Part shown: piece after piece, positions 37,681-49,800 of the stretch
Numbering within the stretch: the stretch's first letter is position 1
Layout: each line of letters opens with the position of its first letter
DNA from: Platynereis dumerilii
Taxonomy: Eukaryota > Annelida > Polychaeta > Phyllodocida > Nereididae
DNA length: 64,000 nucleotides
NCBI GenBank assembly: GCA_026936325.1
Contig: JAPTHN010000010.1
Span: forward strand, 44,769,414-44,833,413
Direction of reading: 5' to 3'
Notes under the pieces: generated by a model
What the model was told of the DNA's origin: nothing
Seen by the model: only the letters and a program-made list of their open reading frames with translations
The model's database searches: none
Made by a program: the position numbers and the translations under genes

Positions 37681-37977
37681 TTAAGAGATGATGAAGATTC
37701 CAGCAGCCCTTTTTGATAATGCCTCTCATGATAGCCTGAGTGTAACATATTGCATGAAAATTTTGACATGTCATGCTGGATGTAGCAATTACCTCAATTT
37801 GTTAAGTTTCTCAAATGATGTCGATGTTAAGGAATCTACAGCAATTTCTTTTATTCTGCGAATATTAGGCTTTAATGAATCTGTTGCAAACTTATGTGGA
37901 CTTTTCCCAGCCTAAGGTTAAGCTTGACATAATGTATGAATTTTTGTTATGCTTGTGGTACCTCAATCCTTTCATGA

Positions 37978-40540
37978 ATATATATATATATATAGATAGA
38001 ATTTTATTGACATAAAAAGCATCAAACAGATACATATGTCATCAGAAAAGAAAAGAAAAATAAATATGTATGAATATGGAATAGCATAAAATCGAACAAC
38101 TACAATATACGGGGATATACATGTACAAGTAAAAGCATAATTATACGTACAATTAATTTATATTAATTTCATTTTAAGTAATCGATATACATCAGATAAA
38201 TAAATAACATAATCAGCACTCATTCAGGTTATATAAATATAGCACATCATGTACATATGTAATATAATATAAAGAATCGGAAGCAGGGTTCAATGTTTAG
38301 ATACAGAGCACCAAGTATTAATACTGTTAATGACATATAAGGCAGTGATAACCAAACAGCAAAGATATTTACATATAATATATACAATGACATATATATA
38401 CAGCATAGCATAGACCACAGATCACATGAGGGAAGTGTCAGTGCCGTTTGTCATCCATCTTGAAGGGAGTTAATTGTATTTAAATAATATTGTCAGTTCT
38501 CAATACAGTATTTAAGAATCTACCTAGGGCAAATAAAACATCTTCATTTTTAGAACATAAAAGTCTGTGGAATTGTTCATTTTGACTAAGCACTAAAAAG
38601 TTTTCAATCAATTTATTTGCTACTTCAAATAGTTCTACCCTAATGTCTTTCCAATGGTTACACAACATTAAACAGTGGAATTCATCTTCTACACAATTAA
38701 AATCACATCTCTTGCATATTCTATTCTCCGCAGGGACATAAGGGCGCTTATGTCGACCTAATTCGATATGTAGATTATGAGAACTCAGTCTAAATCTGGC
38801 TATACTTTGGAAGATTGATTTTGGCAGGTCGAAATTCAGATAGGGTTCTAGTCGTAAATCATCTTTGAATTGTTTGTAAGTTCGAAGTTTAGGATTTGAG
38901 TCACTATCATTTATCTCATGCATTAGTTTTGTTTGAGCTTTCTTAAATAGAGATTCATTCAAAGAAGCATCAGTAACACCTGCACTATCTAGACCATTTG
39001 AGATTTTACAGATTTTGGATAACCAGCATGGGTAACTACGTTCATGTAGATCAACCTGGATATCGAAGCATGTTTTAAGAAGTTTAGGAACATCATTACA
39101 TTTTAGCCTATGCCAATATTTCAGTGCTGAAGCTTGCTGTCTGTATATCAGAGAGAATCTTCCTGTATCAGCTAAAATAGCGATTGTAGATGTTTGATTT
39201 CGAACACCTAGGAGGTTTTTAAGAAATTTAAGTTGTATTTTTTCTAAAATGGCAATTTCTTTAGTTTCGAACCAAATTTCACTGTTATATTCTAAAATAG
39301 GTAATATGTGAGTGTCAAACATTTTTAAGCTCAGGCTGGGCGGAAGGTACCCAACTTTCGATTTAATTTTCTCTTTAAGAGCATGCATTGCCTTTTGAGC
39401 CTGAGATGCTAGATGGTCATACATGAGTTTATGAACATTAGAAGAATTACTTATTATATGACCAAGATATTTGTATGAGTCAACTACTTCAAGTTTCTCA
39501 TCCCCAATAAAGAATTCATAGCCTGAAATATTATTTGTACGTTTTGCATTAATGACCATGACTTTACTTTTCTGAGAATTAATCAGTAAGTGCCATTTTT
39601 TGCAATATGCGTCACGGTTACTTAGTAGCACCTGCATGTCGCTAGCATTTTTAGACATTAGAACAAGATCATCTGCATACAATAAGTGTGTGAATGTTGT
39701 GCCATTTACAGTCACTCCACATTTGTGGTCAAGGTATTCATTCATATCAGCCAAGAATATATTAAAAGGTTTTGGACTGATGATTCCACCCTGGAGGACG
39801 CCAAATGTACTGTCGATTTTGGATCCCAGCTGGCCCTCCCATCTGACTCGGGCGCTAGATTTAGAGAATAGGCTACGAATTATTCTGAGCAATCTGCCAC
39901 CATATCCCTGTTTAATAAGTTTGTAATACAGGAAAGTTCGATTGACAAAGTCAAAAGCCTTCGAGAAATCTATGAATGTAATGTATAGAGGTTTCTTTTT
40001 AGATTTAGAATAAGAAACTAAGGTGTCAATAATGAAGACATTGTCGGTAGTTCTACAACCTTTTGAAAAGCCAAATTGAGTGTGATCTACCAAATCATCT
40101 GCTTCACACTGAAAGGCTAATCTCTTGTTAGCTATTGCTTCAAATATCTTTCCCATACAAGCCATTAGCGTCAATTTACGGTAGTTATCAGGTTCATTTC
40201 TGTCGCCCTTTTTATGCAGAGGCTGAATTATTCCTTCTGACCATTTATCCGGAAAATTTCCTTTTTCCCAAATGTAATTGAAGAGGACAGTCAGAGGGTG
40301 TATCATGTATTTTGATAAGTATTTATAGAATTCATTACTAATACCATCAATACCAGGGGCCTTGCCAAGTTTAAGACTCTTAAGTTCCAATTCTACCTCT
40401 TGAACTGTGATAGGAGCATCAGTCATAAATGGCTCACTGGAGTATTTATCAAAATTCTCCATAAACACTTCAATTTCCTCTAAAAATTTCATATCAAAAT
40501 TGAGTTTGGCTTTCTCTGGTGGGGATTTGATACCATTATC
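37978..40540 (-). mobile_element. 5'-truncated LINE (I/Nimb-like), RT region
   Basis: On the minus strand this is an RT ORF, then a 3' UTR of about 500 bp, AATAAA and a (TATAGA)/(TA)n tail. Host flanks CCTCAATCCTTTCATGAATA (before 37980) and TCTGATATACAATGTA (about 40537) are contiguous in unit 4 near 56250-56275, which is the empty site. The element inserted after units 2 and 4 separated. The 5' end, with the endonuclease, is missing. Confidence 0.85.
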
Positions 40541-40621
40541 TGATATACAATGTACAATCACCCATAAGAAATATTTTAAATTAGGAAAGGCGAAATTGTC
40601 AGTTTGTTTGTCCCTTACCAT
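38480..40621 (-). CDS. LINE reverse transcriptase, 5'-truncated
   Basis: A 713-codon open frame, of which about the first 28 codons (through HCISD) are host sequence shared with 56290-56370 and not part of the element. The RT core shows LKLGKAPGIDGISNEF (about 84-98), IDFSKAFDFVN (217-227), FGVLQGGIISP (273-283; the usual P-L-L-F after SP is K-P-F) and the catalytic YADD (315-318). The C-terminal domain includes RFRLSSHNLHIELGRHKR and a C-x2-C...H...C cluster (CKRCDFN, then HCLMLC). The frame is open despite truncation, so the insertion is recent. The I/Nimb-like placement rests on the C-terminal motif and is moderate. Confidence 0.85.
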   Translation of the reverse strand: MVRDKQTDNFAFPNLKYFLWVIVHCISDNGIKSPPEKAKLNFDMKFLEEIEVFMENFDKYSSEPFMTDAPITVQEVELELKSLKLGKAPGIDGISNEFYKYLSKYMIHPLTVLFNYIWEKGNFPDKWSEGIIQPLHKKGDRNEPDNYRKLTLMACMGKIFEAIANKRLAFQCEADDLVDHTQFGFSKGCRTTDNVFIIDTLVSYSKSKKKPLYITFIDFSKAFDFVNRTFLYYKLIKQGYGGRLLRIIRSLFSKSSARVRWEGQLGSKIDSTFGVLQGGIISPKPFNIFLADMNEYLDHKCGVTVNGTTFTHLLYADDLVLMSKNASDMQVLLSNRDAYCKKWHLLINSQKSKVMVINAKRTNNISGYEFFIGDEKLEVVDSYKYLGHIISNSSNVHKLMYDHLASQAQKAMHALKEKIKSKVGYLPPSLSLKMFDTHILPILEYNSEIWFETKEIAILEKIQLKFLKNLLGVRNQTSTIAILADTGRFSLIYRQQASALKYWHRLKCNDVPKLLKTCFDIQVDLHERSYPCWLSKICKISNGLDSAGVTDASLNESLFKKAQTKLMHEINDSDSNPKLRTYKQFKDDLRLEPYLNFDLPKSIFQSIARFRLSSHNLHIELGRHKRPYVPAENRICKRCDFNCVEDEFHCLMLCNHWKDIRVELFEVANKLIENFLVLSQNEQFHRLLCSKNEDVLFALGRFLNTVLRTDNII

Positions 40622-43334
40622 TATCTTATAGTAGCTTCAAATATTACCATTGCATAAAAAACTGTATACTGATGAACATATATAACCTTGCAAAGTCTTG
40701 ATATAATATGATGCAATAATAATTTGCTTTAAGATAAGTTATAACTTCCATACTGAATTCACTGTAGGTAACTTTGGATGAAAAATATTTATTTAGATCT
40801 TTGCTTTAATTTTAGTTTGGGGATATACTGATAAATTTCATTTTTTTGGAAGTTGATAAAATGAACAGAATGCTCGACTTTGCACAATGTCATTTTTCTA
40901 GCCTACCTTGATTTCAGCTTCAATTGGTCTGCATACTCTGCAAGTCAATTTTTCTCCATTAGTTCTGAAAGAGTGGGAGGTTTGGTTTTAAATTCCATGA
41001 GTGAACTCGATAACTGTTGCTCCCTCGACAAATTAGGCAACTTCAGAACTTCACAGAGGCAGACCTAATGCAGGAACCTGAGACACCTTGACCGAAGCTG
41101 CAGAAGGGAAAACAACAACAGAAGAGAAGCAAGTGGAGAATGATGTAGTGAGGAGGTGGAAGCAAAAAAACATAGGAAGATCATTAGACTGCTTTTACAC
41201 CACACAATGATGATGTCTGAGGTTGCCATGACTTGAGCATCCTCAGACAACAGTAAAACATTAAACAAAACAAAAAATATATCTAAGGAAGACATAAAAG
41301 GCAGTATAGATTTAGCGAGCGATGATACTGATAAATGAAGTGCATTTGTGAAGTAAGAATCAATGTGTTTCACAGATTTTTCAAAAAATTACCCTGATCC
41401 ATTTGCCGAATGTAGTCTTTGTATGATAATAGTATGATTATAAAACCATTTAAAATATTGGTTGCATGCATGGGACAGTTTCTATGCAACCTGGGTTGAA
41501 TGGAATATCGGCAACAGACAGGTATTCTACATTCACTTGGCCAATATAAATTGTTGGCTGGATGGCTGGAGGTGATTGATGTTGTTTATTTAGTTAGAGG
41601 GCAGACATTAAAGTGGAGGCTTCAGGCTGAACTGATCATATTACCCATTATTTAAATGGTATTGCACATTTACCAGTTCTAATTCCATATGAATTTAATT
41701 GTTTTGAGAAATCAAAAAAAGATGGTGAGAATATTTGTATCAGTCCATTCATCGTAAACGGCAATCGACCTTTAAATGAGCATTCACAATTCTCTAATGT
41801 TTTCTTCAGAAAAATAGGTCTTTTTCCACAACAAAATCCATCATGAGGAATGAGGAGCCCTCTTTATGTCATTCAAGGTACTTGCAAATTGCACTTGATT
41901 ATCATTTTTTTGGCTGAAATAGAGCAGAGTAAACAAATGCATTTTAATCTCTGAACTTCCTGGGTTGGTTGACTTTTGCCAAGCAACTTAATCAATGGAA
42001 TTTTAACAGACCGGTGTGCAGAGACGCTCAAGTAGCAAAGAATTGTGCATGCAGAGATTCTGTCAAACTTTTACCTTGCAATGCATTTCTGACTTGTCAG
42101 CATGTCAGCAAGTCAGAGAATCATGCAAAAAAACAAATTTTGCTTTGAAAGTCACACTCAAAAACACAAGTCACAGTGGTGACAACAACAAATGTGCCTA
42201 GAGCCAGCTTCAGTCATCTGAGCTTAGCTTATGGGGAAAAACACTCCACCACTCATCTTTTTCATTTAAGTTTCCATGCAACTGTTTTTCCATAGATATC
42301 ATGCAGGTGTTTATGCCTGATCTCCACAGAGGAGAAATTTCTCTTGACATTTAGTCAGATCAAAAATGATTATATTGAGTAGAAAAGCCTGAAATAATGA
42401 TGTTATAACAAAAGGTTGTGGTAGACAGGAACTGTCATGAGCCTCTTTTGGCCATACATAGACAATTTTACTCCTTGGAGATTAGGTGCAGGTGTTCCAG
42501 ACTGTTCACGGAGAATTGCCTGATGGATCATGAATGGATGGATGCAGTAATGCTGAAATCTCACAGTGTGCTCAGTCTATATAAGTCACATGATCAGCTT
42601 TGAAATTTTGACATCATGCTGACATCAACCTTGCATGAATAAGATTAATCACCATATGCCTTCCAATATACCAGGTAAACAGGTTAAAAAGATGATTTGA
42701 GGACATATATAGCCTATATAGAGTTCACATGTTTGGCATCCTCACTTAGAACTGCGTTCTTACTGCATGTGTGTTGACCGTGAATGTGTGTCAAGTGTGT
42801 TATTTTTGGAAGAGTTATGTCTTTCTCAGTTGCCTTGTAAATATGCAAGAGTCTCCACAGACATCATATCTGTTCTATAAGTCATTTAATTGTTATACAA
42901 TTTAAAGATGTCATCTACTTTGCAGCCTTACAATACTAGAGTCTCATTTTTACAAAACCTTTCTGTAAAAGGAAGGACAGAGCCTTGTGATATTCTCATC
43001 GACTGCATAATGATTCATGCTACCGGATATGATATGATATACGTGTAATTTCATGAGTGAAACTCACTCAGGAAGCTAACAAACATGCAGTTTAATTTTC
43101 TAGTTAATTTTAAGAATATTTTCTCACTCTTATTTAATTAGAATAGCATTGTAGTTGTTTGCTTACACATGCAATGTCTTCTTGATGCTTCAATTTGACC
43201 AAAAGTCACAACTGAGGATGTCACATTCATTTTTTTATCTTCTGCATTTGAGAGTGTCTTCCTGCAACGTTACAAAAGTGTATGTTATCAAAGATTGATT
43301 TTCCTTATCAATTTCTGTTTTTGTCTCGTTCCAG
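40541..43334. other. Non-coding sequence across the unit 2/3 boundary up to exon copy 3
   Basis: This is the sister of 56270-59270 and, from 41145, of 1-2539. The SINE of unit 1 and the CCCA/TGGG element of unit 4 are both absent (empty sites near 43170 and 43190). Confidence 0.55.
42578..42680 (+). promoter_or_regulatory. Candidate TATA box plus short first exon, copy in unit 3
   Basis: TATATAAG at 42578-42585, ATG at 42656 and donor-like CCAG|GTAAAC at 42674/42675. This copy precedes an open terminal exon by about 660 bp. The ATG exon would end in phase 1 while the terminal exon needs phase 2, so it is not a simple two-exon gene. Confidence 0.35.
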
Positions 43335-43590
43335 GCATTTTGACAAGTATGTTCAGTGTGTGGAACCCAACTTGGCGGACTGTGATCGTGACCGATACCG
43401 AAGTACGAAGCAATACATGACCATGAAGAAGTTATACACATCTCAGAAATACAATTGCTCAGTATCTCCCATAGTGAAAAGACACTCTTTCAATGACAGT
43501 TGCTCTTTGGCCCTGTCTTCTCATTATTGGCTCCTCCTTTCAGTGTCTTATTTGTTATTCACCATATTGACTTCTCTTAAGAAATCTTAG
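43335..43590 (+). CDS. Terminal exon of the cell-surface protein gene, copy 3
   Basis: The acceptor is TTGTCTCGTTCCAG, ending at 43334. The frame from CAT (43336) is open to TAG at 43588-43590. The protein matches copy 1 except for a Lys for Arg near the start (HFDKYVQC), a few conservative changes and one extra Tyr. All three Cys, both sequons and the hydrophobic tail are kept. Together with copy 1 it is the best candidate for a functional gene in the array. Confidence 0.62.
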
Positions 43591-43793
43591 CATAATTTGT
43601 GCATGTTTGTGAATGTGGTATTTTAAAAATATTTTTCTATGAAATTGTCTTGTTATGGTTCTTCAATTTGTTGTAAATTTATGACAATTGTGTTCACTGA
43701 AATTATACCATGCTAGTGAGCCACATGCAGCGCAGCTCATGGTTGAAGGTGGACTAGAATGTCCAATCAAGAAATTTTGCGAATGGCCATCAT

Positions 43794-45572
43794 TAGGGTG
43801 TGGCTGATGCCCAACAGTTGTCATATCCCACTGTACCATTTTTTGGTACTGCGTCTTGGTCAAGTAAACATTGCTGGAAAGTTTCATGAAAATCGGAACA
43901 TGCTTGACTTGAGCACAATTCAGTTGAAAAATTTTGATTTATCTTTGAAAGCGCTAACCGCGGTATTGTATAACTTTGTCAATATAAATCCTACAGTCAT
44001 ATAACCTATATGGTTGAACAGCTCTCAATTAGAGCTTCAATTTGAATACCAACTTCAATGGTCTCGGACAATATTACGGGGTATAACAAAGTTATAATTC
44101 ATGCCTGTTCAGGAAATAAATTGCAGATAAGATAAAGACAAAGTTTTGCAGGTAATCAGGGTAATTTAGCATGGCAGAAAGTGCCAAGGACAACATCTTG
44201 ACATTTTGAAGAAATTTTGAGTTTGTATGAGGTTGGTGAGACCAGTCACCATAGTCCATATACGTAATATGCATCAAACGATTCACAAGAACTGAGATTA
44301 TTCATACATATCAAGTCCCTCATTATGAGGTCTGGAAGAATCACTTCAAAATTAGCTAATTTGCTATCAGCTCCATAAAGGTGGTCTTGGATTCAGCTCA
44401 AGCTCTGGCCGGATCACCAAGATCTTGTAGACCTGTGTAAAGAAGCCTTCCAAGTGAATGCATTGTAACACGTCAATCAGTCCAAATAATTCATCCATCC
44501 TAACTTATTATAATTTATTACTCTGTCAGACACCTTTTTGGCTGCATGTGCATAAATTTATAGCCAGCTATAGGTTTTTAAAATTTGAGTTGAATGATGA
44601 GTAGTGATAAAAGGCAACAAGTAACAATATACATCAGACATAATAAAGACAGGAGTTCCATTTTTGTTTTTATTCAGATATATCCAAATAAATTCACAAT
44701 AATATAAACAGAAGTATTGCCTTGGTAAGTTTGTTTATCCAATTTAAATTACCTTTCTTCAGTTAACCTTCATTTAAAAATTAGCTTGAGCACTCAAAAA
44801 GTTTGTGTAAAAACATAATGGTTATCTGATGTCCTTATTGTTTTTTTTTTATGCCTGGAATTGATCAGGACTGACAGTTTCCTTGGCTAATTCACATAGG
44901 GCTACTAAACAGGTGCTATGCACATACAGCTATTAATCAGTAAAAGGGTAATTAAACAGTTTGCCTGAAAATGAAATGTTGTTTTAGAGCACCAGGTAAT
45001 ATTTGTTTTTTTTATTCTGTTGTACACCAACGATTTCTAGAGCATAGCTGGTTTCAGCATATTTTCTGTATGGGTCAACCACAAATAAGTTACCTTATAC
45101 TTGAGCAGCCTTGTCAATACCTGCCAAATACCAATTTTTTTTAAATTTAAGTATCTAAACATTGTCATTGCTTCAAAAAAATATCATAATGGGTGACTAA
45201 TCACTGACGATGACAGGCTGCATGCTATCTGAAGGTAATCACCCGAACAGCAGTCAAATTATAAATTGTTATATAGCTAAAAATTATCTGATACCATTGA
45301 AGTTGGTATTCAAAATGAAGGTCTAATTGAGCCCTGTCCAACTGCACATATTTTATTGTTGTATAATGTATATTGACAAAGTTACGGGAAACCGCGATTT
45401 TGGCTTTTAATAAAACGCGATGAAACTTCAGCTGCATTGTGCTCAAGTTAAACGTCTTTCAATTTTCTTGAAACTTCACAGGACTGTCTCTCAGATCAAA
45501 CCACAATCCCAAAAAATGGTACAGGTGTCTCCTCCAAAATTTTCCAATTTGATGGGCACCAGCCACACCCTA
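43794..45572. mobile_element. hAT-like element with about 310-bp terminal inverted repeats
   Basis: The ends TAGGGTGTGGCTG and CAGCCACACCCTA are flanked by perfect 8-bp GCCATCAT (43786-43793 and 45573-45580). Arms of about 310 bp (to about 44103 and from about 45260) pair imperfectly, with landmarks such as TGAATACCAACTTCAATGG and its partner CCATTGAAGTTGGTATTCA. The central 1.1 kb has no transposase and no other recognisable gene. Other units have the empty site (for example 59745). Confidence 0.85.
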
Positions 45573-45888
45573 GCCATCATTGTTATTGCTCTTTGCCCTC
45601 ATGCTCAGAAGATTTGGCAATACTCTGTGGTAACTGAGTCACTTATCAAATAAACCCATTGAGTTTTTAGATAAATCTGATTTGGCTTTAACAGAGAACG
45701 TTAGCAGCTCAGCCTGAGACCGATGCGAGACACGATGTGAAAATGGAAAATCAAAATGTGAATTTTTGGTGTCCGCAGGCACATTTATTATTGCGTCCAC
45801 AAAAAGGAAAAGGATTAGTATCATACAAATTAACTGGACCTTTAAGCTAAAATTCAAATTTAAGGGAATATGGAAATATGAAGTGTTA

Positions 45889-46860
45889 TTACAGATCTCA
45901 TATTAGTGTGCCATGTTCCATGTGAATATATGCACAGATGATGTCAGTATTCCAATACTGACATCACTATCGGCACTCCATGGCTCCAAGCCCAAGTGTT
46001 GATTCAAACTGCTATTAACAAATCAGGCTTATGTCAAAGTGTGAATAACAAATGATTAACCTGCATTCATTGGTATGGCTGTTTTGGATTCAGTTGGAGC
46101 AGGTGAAACTGATATATTTGAGCCACTTGCTTGATCCATCAAGGTGTTGTTTGACGTGAAATTTCTCCTTGAGGGCAGCACCTTGTGGCTTTTCAGCCTT
46201 TTTGGTGAGATCTGGGCCTAAGAAATAGTTCGGAATTTATGACTGGGGGGGGGGGGAGATGGTGGCAAGATTACTCGGAAGTGAACCTGGTTTTGTTGCA
46301 TGGGCATACCAGAGGACAGGAAACGGGGGAGGGAAGGGAGGTAGTTGCTCCCAAAAAATTTGAGAAAGGCCAGACAAGGAGCTTAAAAATTTGGGTTGAT
46401 CATCAAATAAACATTATTGGAAATCAGTGATAAGTACGCTCTCAAGCAAAACTCCAGGTCTTAAATTCTGAAGGGTCCCTGAGTGTATCATTTTTGTCAA
46501 AACAGAGAAGAACATGATTTCCTCTCAGACCAACAAGTGAATGTGAGAGTGAATGAATTAGTTTTGTTGTAGAAGTGCTAAAACTGATAGCAGATAAATA
46601 CACAAAATCCATGCATTAGCTTGAATTAGTACCTTTTGGATATACTCAAAACATTACATAGAATAATCAGTGTCGATCAACAATCTAACAGGTTATTGTG
46701 GATTTGTAATGGTGTGATCAGTGTAGGTTCCAAGTGACACAGCTGAAACTGCAAATGTACCAACTGTGAAATTATTGTTCTGATACTGACATCACAAAAG
46801 CACCGTGGCAGTTGAAAAGAACATGGCACACAGTGCCGCAAACTAATATGAGATCTGTAA
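45889..46860. mobile_element. TA-flanked non-autonomous DNA element, copy B
   Basis: The same element as 33763-34725: ends TTACAGATCTCA and GAGATCTGTAA-type, TA at 45887-45888 and 46861-46862. The internal palindrome at 45939-45966 is now imperfect at its centre. The empty site is in units 1, 2 and 4 (about 3300, 25040 and 60037). It includes G-runs at 46245 and 46325. Non-coding. Confidence 0.85.
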
Positions 46861-46862
46861 TA

Positions 46863-49800
46863 ACTGACAGAAGGCACATTTACTAGCTGGGCCAGTCAAA
46901 ATCAAAATTTTTTTTTCCAATTTTCACAAAAGTTCACAACCTGATGTGCTATGATAAATCATAATCTCAGCATGTGTGAAGCCGCACAGATCGTGTCATT
47001 CTGCTGTGTTGATTTCTAAGATATTTTTTGTCCAGCAGAGCAGGCAATTAATAATTACATATGGTCAGAGTTAATCAACAGACATGCTCTGTGTTCTTCA
47101 ACTGGCAATAACATGTTAATTGTCAAGCCAATCTGAAACTTCTTGATTACCATATTACAACATTTATTCTTGCTTTCTTTCCTTCCTTAGTACACATATA
47201 TGATGGTTCTCTGTTATATCATGCCATAGTAAAATTATAAGGAATTCCAATATGCTTTATGCAAACACTAACTTTATTTTGAAATACACACTGCCCTTTG
47301 CAAGGAAGACAATTTTAACATTACCTGTAAAAAATAAAGATATTTATTATTGTAAATAGTGTTGAAAGTTTTTTCTAATCCTGCATATTACATTTTCATG
47401 TACCGCTTTGGTGGCTTTTAAATGCTCTCGAGAGTTTTAAGCTAAGTAATAAATAAGAATTATTTAAGGGTAATTCAAGAGAGATGTTCATGACGGCTGA
47501 AGTGCGAGATGGGGAAGTAACCAGAAGAGGAAAGCCAGAAGAGGAAAGCCAGAAGAAGAAGAAGAAGAGGAGGAGGAGTAAGAATACAATCAGACGGAAA
47601 AACATGAATATACAGTATGATCCATATAAAATTATGGCAATATTCAAGTGTTAACAAAATAACCAAACTACTGTTCACCTCCTTTTTTATAGAAGTGCCT
47701 GATTAGAATTTTCGGAAATAAATGTATTATATTTTACAAGCGCCTAAACAGAAGTTAGAATAATTTTTCAAATTAGACTACTTACATTTTTAGTCAAGGC
47801 TATATGAGATGATGACAAGTGAGCCAAGTTTATAATGACTAATTTAAAATAAAACTGCTTATAAAAGATGTGTACTTTTGATGTTCTGCATCATTGCTCT
47901 ACGATTCACTAGTTGTCATGTCTTTAGTCCAGGATGGCTAGTTCTACAGTAAAATTTGCATAATGGTAAGTAGAAAAACCTGAAATAATTAAGCTATAAC
48001 ACAAAGAAAGATTGTCATGAACCTTATGCACAAGCCTGCTCTCCTTGGTGTCCTTGAAGTTGTGGGTGTTCCTGGAGAATTGCCTGATAGATGGATGGAT
48101 GCAGTGATGCTGACAGCTCACTGTGCACTCGGTCTATATAAGTCACATGATAAAGCTAACATGCTTATATCATATCGTCTTGCATTATCAAGATTAATCC
48201 CCATATGCCATCTGGAATACCAGGTAAACAGGAAAAGATTATTTGACTACCTCCCACGCATCCTCAGAGTTCACATGTTGGGCATCCTTGCAAAGAACTG
48301 TTTTGCTACTGCCTGTGTGTCAGGCATGTTAATTGTGTATAGGTTATCTGTGTTTCCAAGCTACCTTTTTAATATACCAAAATCTCAACCACACATCACA
48401 TCTGTTCTACAAGTCAGGGACTGTTTTAAAATTCAAAAATTTCATGAAACCTTTCTGCAAAAGGACAGACAGAGCCTTGTGATATTCTCAACCATATCAT
48501 AATATCAGAAAGGACCAGATAAGATTCATGTTATGTCATAAATGAAACTTCCCATTAGATTGATGTAATTAAAATCGCTATGCTCCCATATCACGACTGT
48601 CAGGCGGGGGGGGGGGGAGGGGTAGCACAGTGGCAGGGTGCTGGGAGGCAATCTCTGCGTTCATCTCAAGAGATGTTTTCTTTTGAACTTGCATATGTAA
48701 TCAAAGACTTGTATTAGTCAATTAAGGTGGGTTATTAGTTGGGGGATATGCCATATAAATTTTACGAGTTTGGAAGATTAAAGTTAACAAATTGCTCTTT
48801 CCTGCACACTTTCTCCCTTCCTTAGTTCTCAGCAATTTTTTATGTTTCACGTCAGTTTTCCCCATTCGTTTGAATGAGTGGGAAGTTTGGTTTTAGATTC
48901 TTTTTAAAAGTACAAGATAAAAGTGCATTGTAAATTGCTGCTCCCCGGACAAATTAGGCAACTTCAGACTTCCATAGACTTCCACAGAGCCAGACATAAT
49001 GCAGAACCAGAGGCACCTTGACCTTAAGCATCAGAAGGGAAGACGAAGTGGAGAATGATGCAGTAAGGAGGTCGAAGCAAGAAAAGATCGGAAGATCATT
49101 AGACTGTTTAACACCAGACAAGGATGCTGTCCGAGATTGCCATGAATGCAATTCTGCATTCAATGAAACTTGGCAAATATAAAGCAGTGACTGAAAATGA
49201 TGGATGTTGCTCATTTTGTTTAGAGGACATACTTATTTTGTTCGAGCTGAACTAATCCTTTAATCCATAAGTTTAAGTAAGAATGCCACATTAACGTACA
49301 AACAAAAAGGCTATGACAAAAAAAGACAACTATGCGTCTGCTCCTTGGAGATGTGGGTGTTCCTTTAGGATTCCCTGATGGATGGATGGACTCAGCAATT
49401 GTGACAACTCACTGTTTACTGAGTCTACATACATAAGACGCATGATAAGTTTGACATGCATGCTGATATCATATCATCTTTGCATGATTAAGATTAATCA
49501 CCATTATCCTTCTAAAATACAAGGATGAAGATGATTTGATTCAATCCTACACTTCCTCAGAGTTCACATGTTGGGCAAAATCACAGAGAACTGTCTTGCT
49601 ACTGCATGACAGTGCCTGTGTATCAAGCATGTTATTCATGGAACTTGTACTGTATATGGAAACTGCGATATGATATCATACAGTACTCCAACAATACAAG
49701 AAGAAAACACTTTCTATGTACTCTTGGAAGGACAATAATATGCTATGCCTGCATGAATACGACTGTTATATGGGTCCTTTGGGCCCACTTCCATAGGTTT

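Larger units (their letters stand above)
24331..41140. repeat. Tandem segmental duplication, unit 2
   Basis: The unit begins inside a broken terminal exon (24334) and parallels unit 1 almost block for block: 24535-26760 with 2793-4320, 27700-30600 with 4630-7300, 30650-32400 with 8550-10811, 32960-33760 with 15490-16020 and 34850-36600 with 17200-18600. It lacks the unit 1 LINEs at 7327 and 18603. It carries its own inserts at 29906, 32533, 33763, 35400, 36846 and 37978. Its first 2 kb are nearly identical to unit 4. Confidence 0.75.

Noticed and set aside
48017-48502. 161-codon plus frame
   Set aside because: The closely related blocks at 26300-26750 and 61300-61740 do not keep it as one frame.
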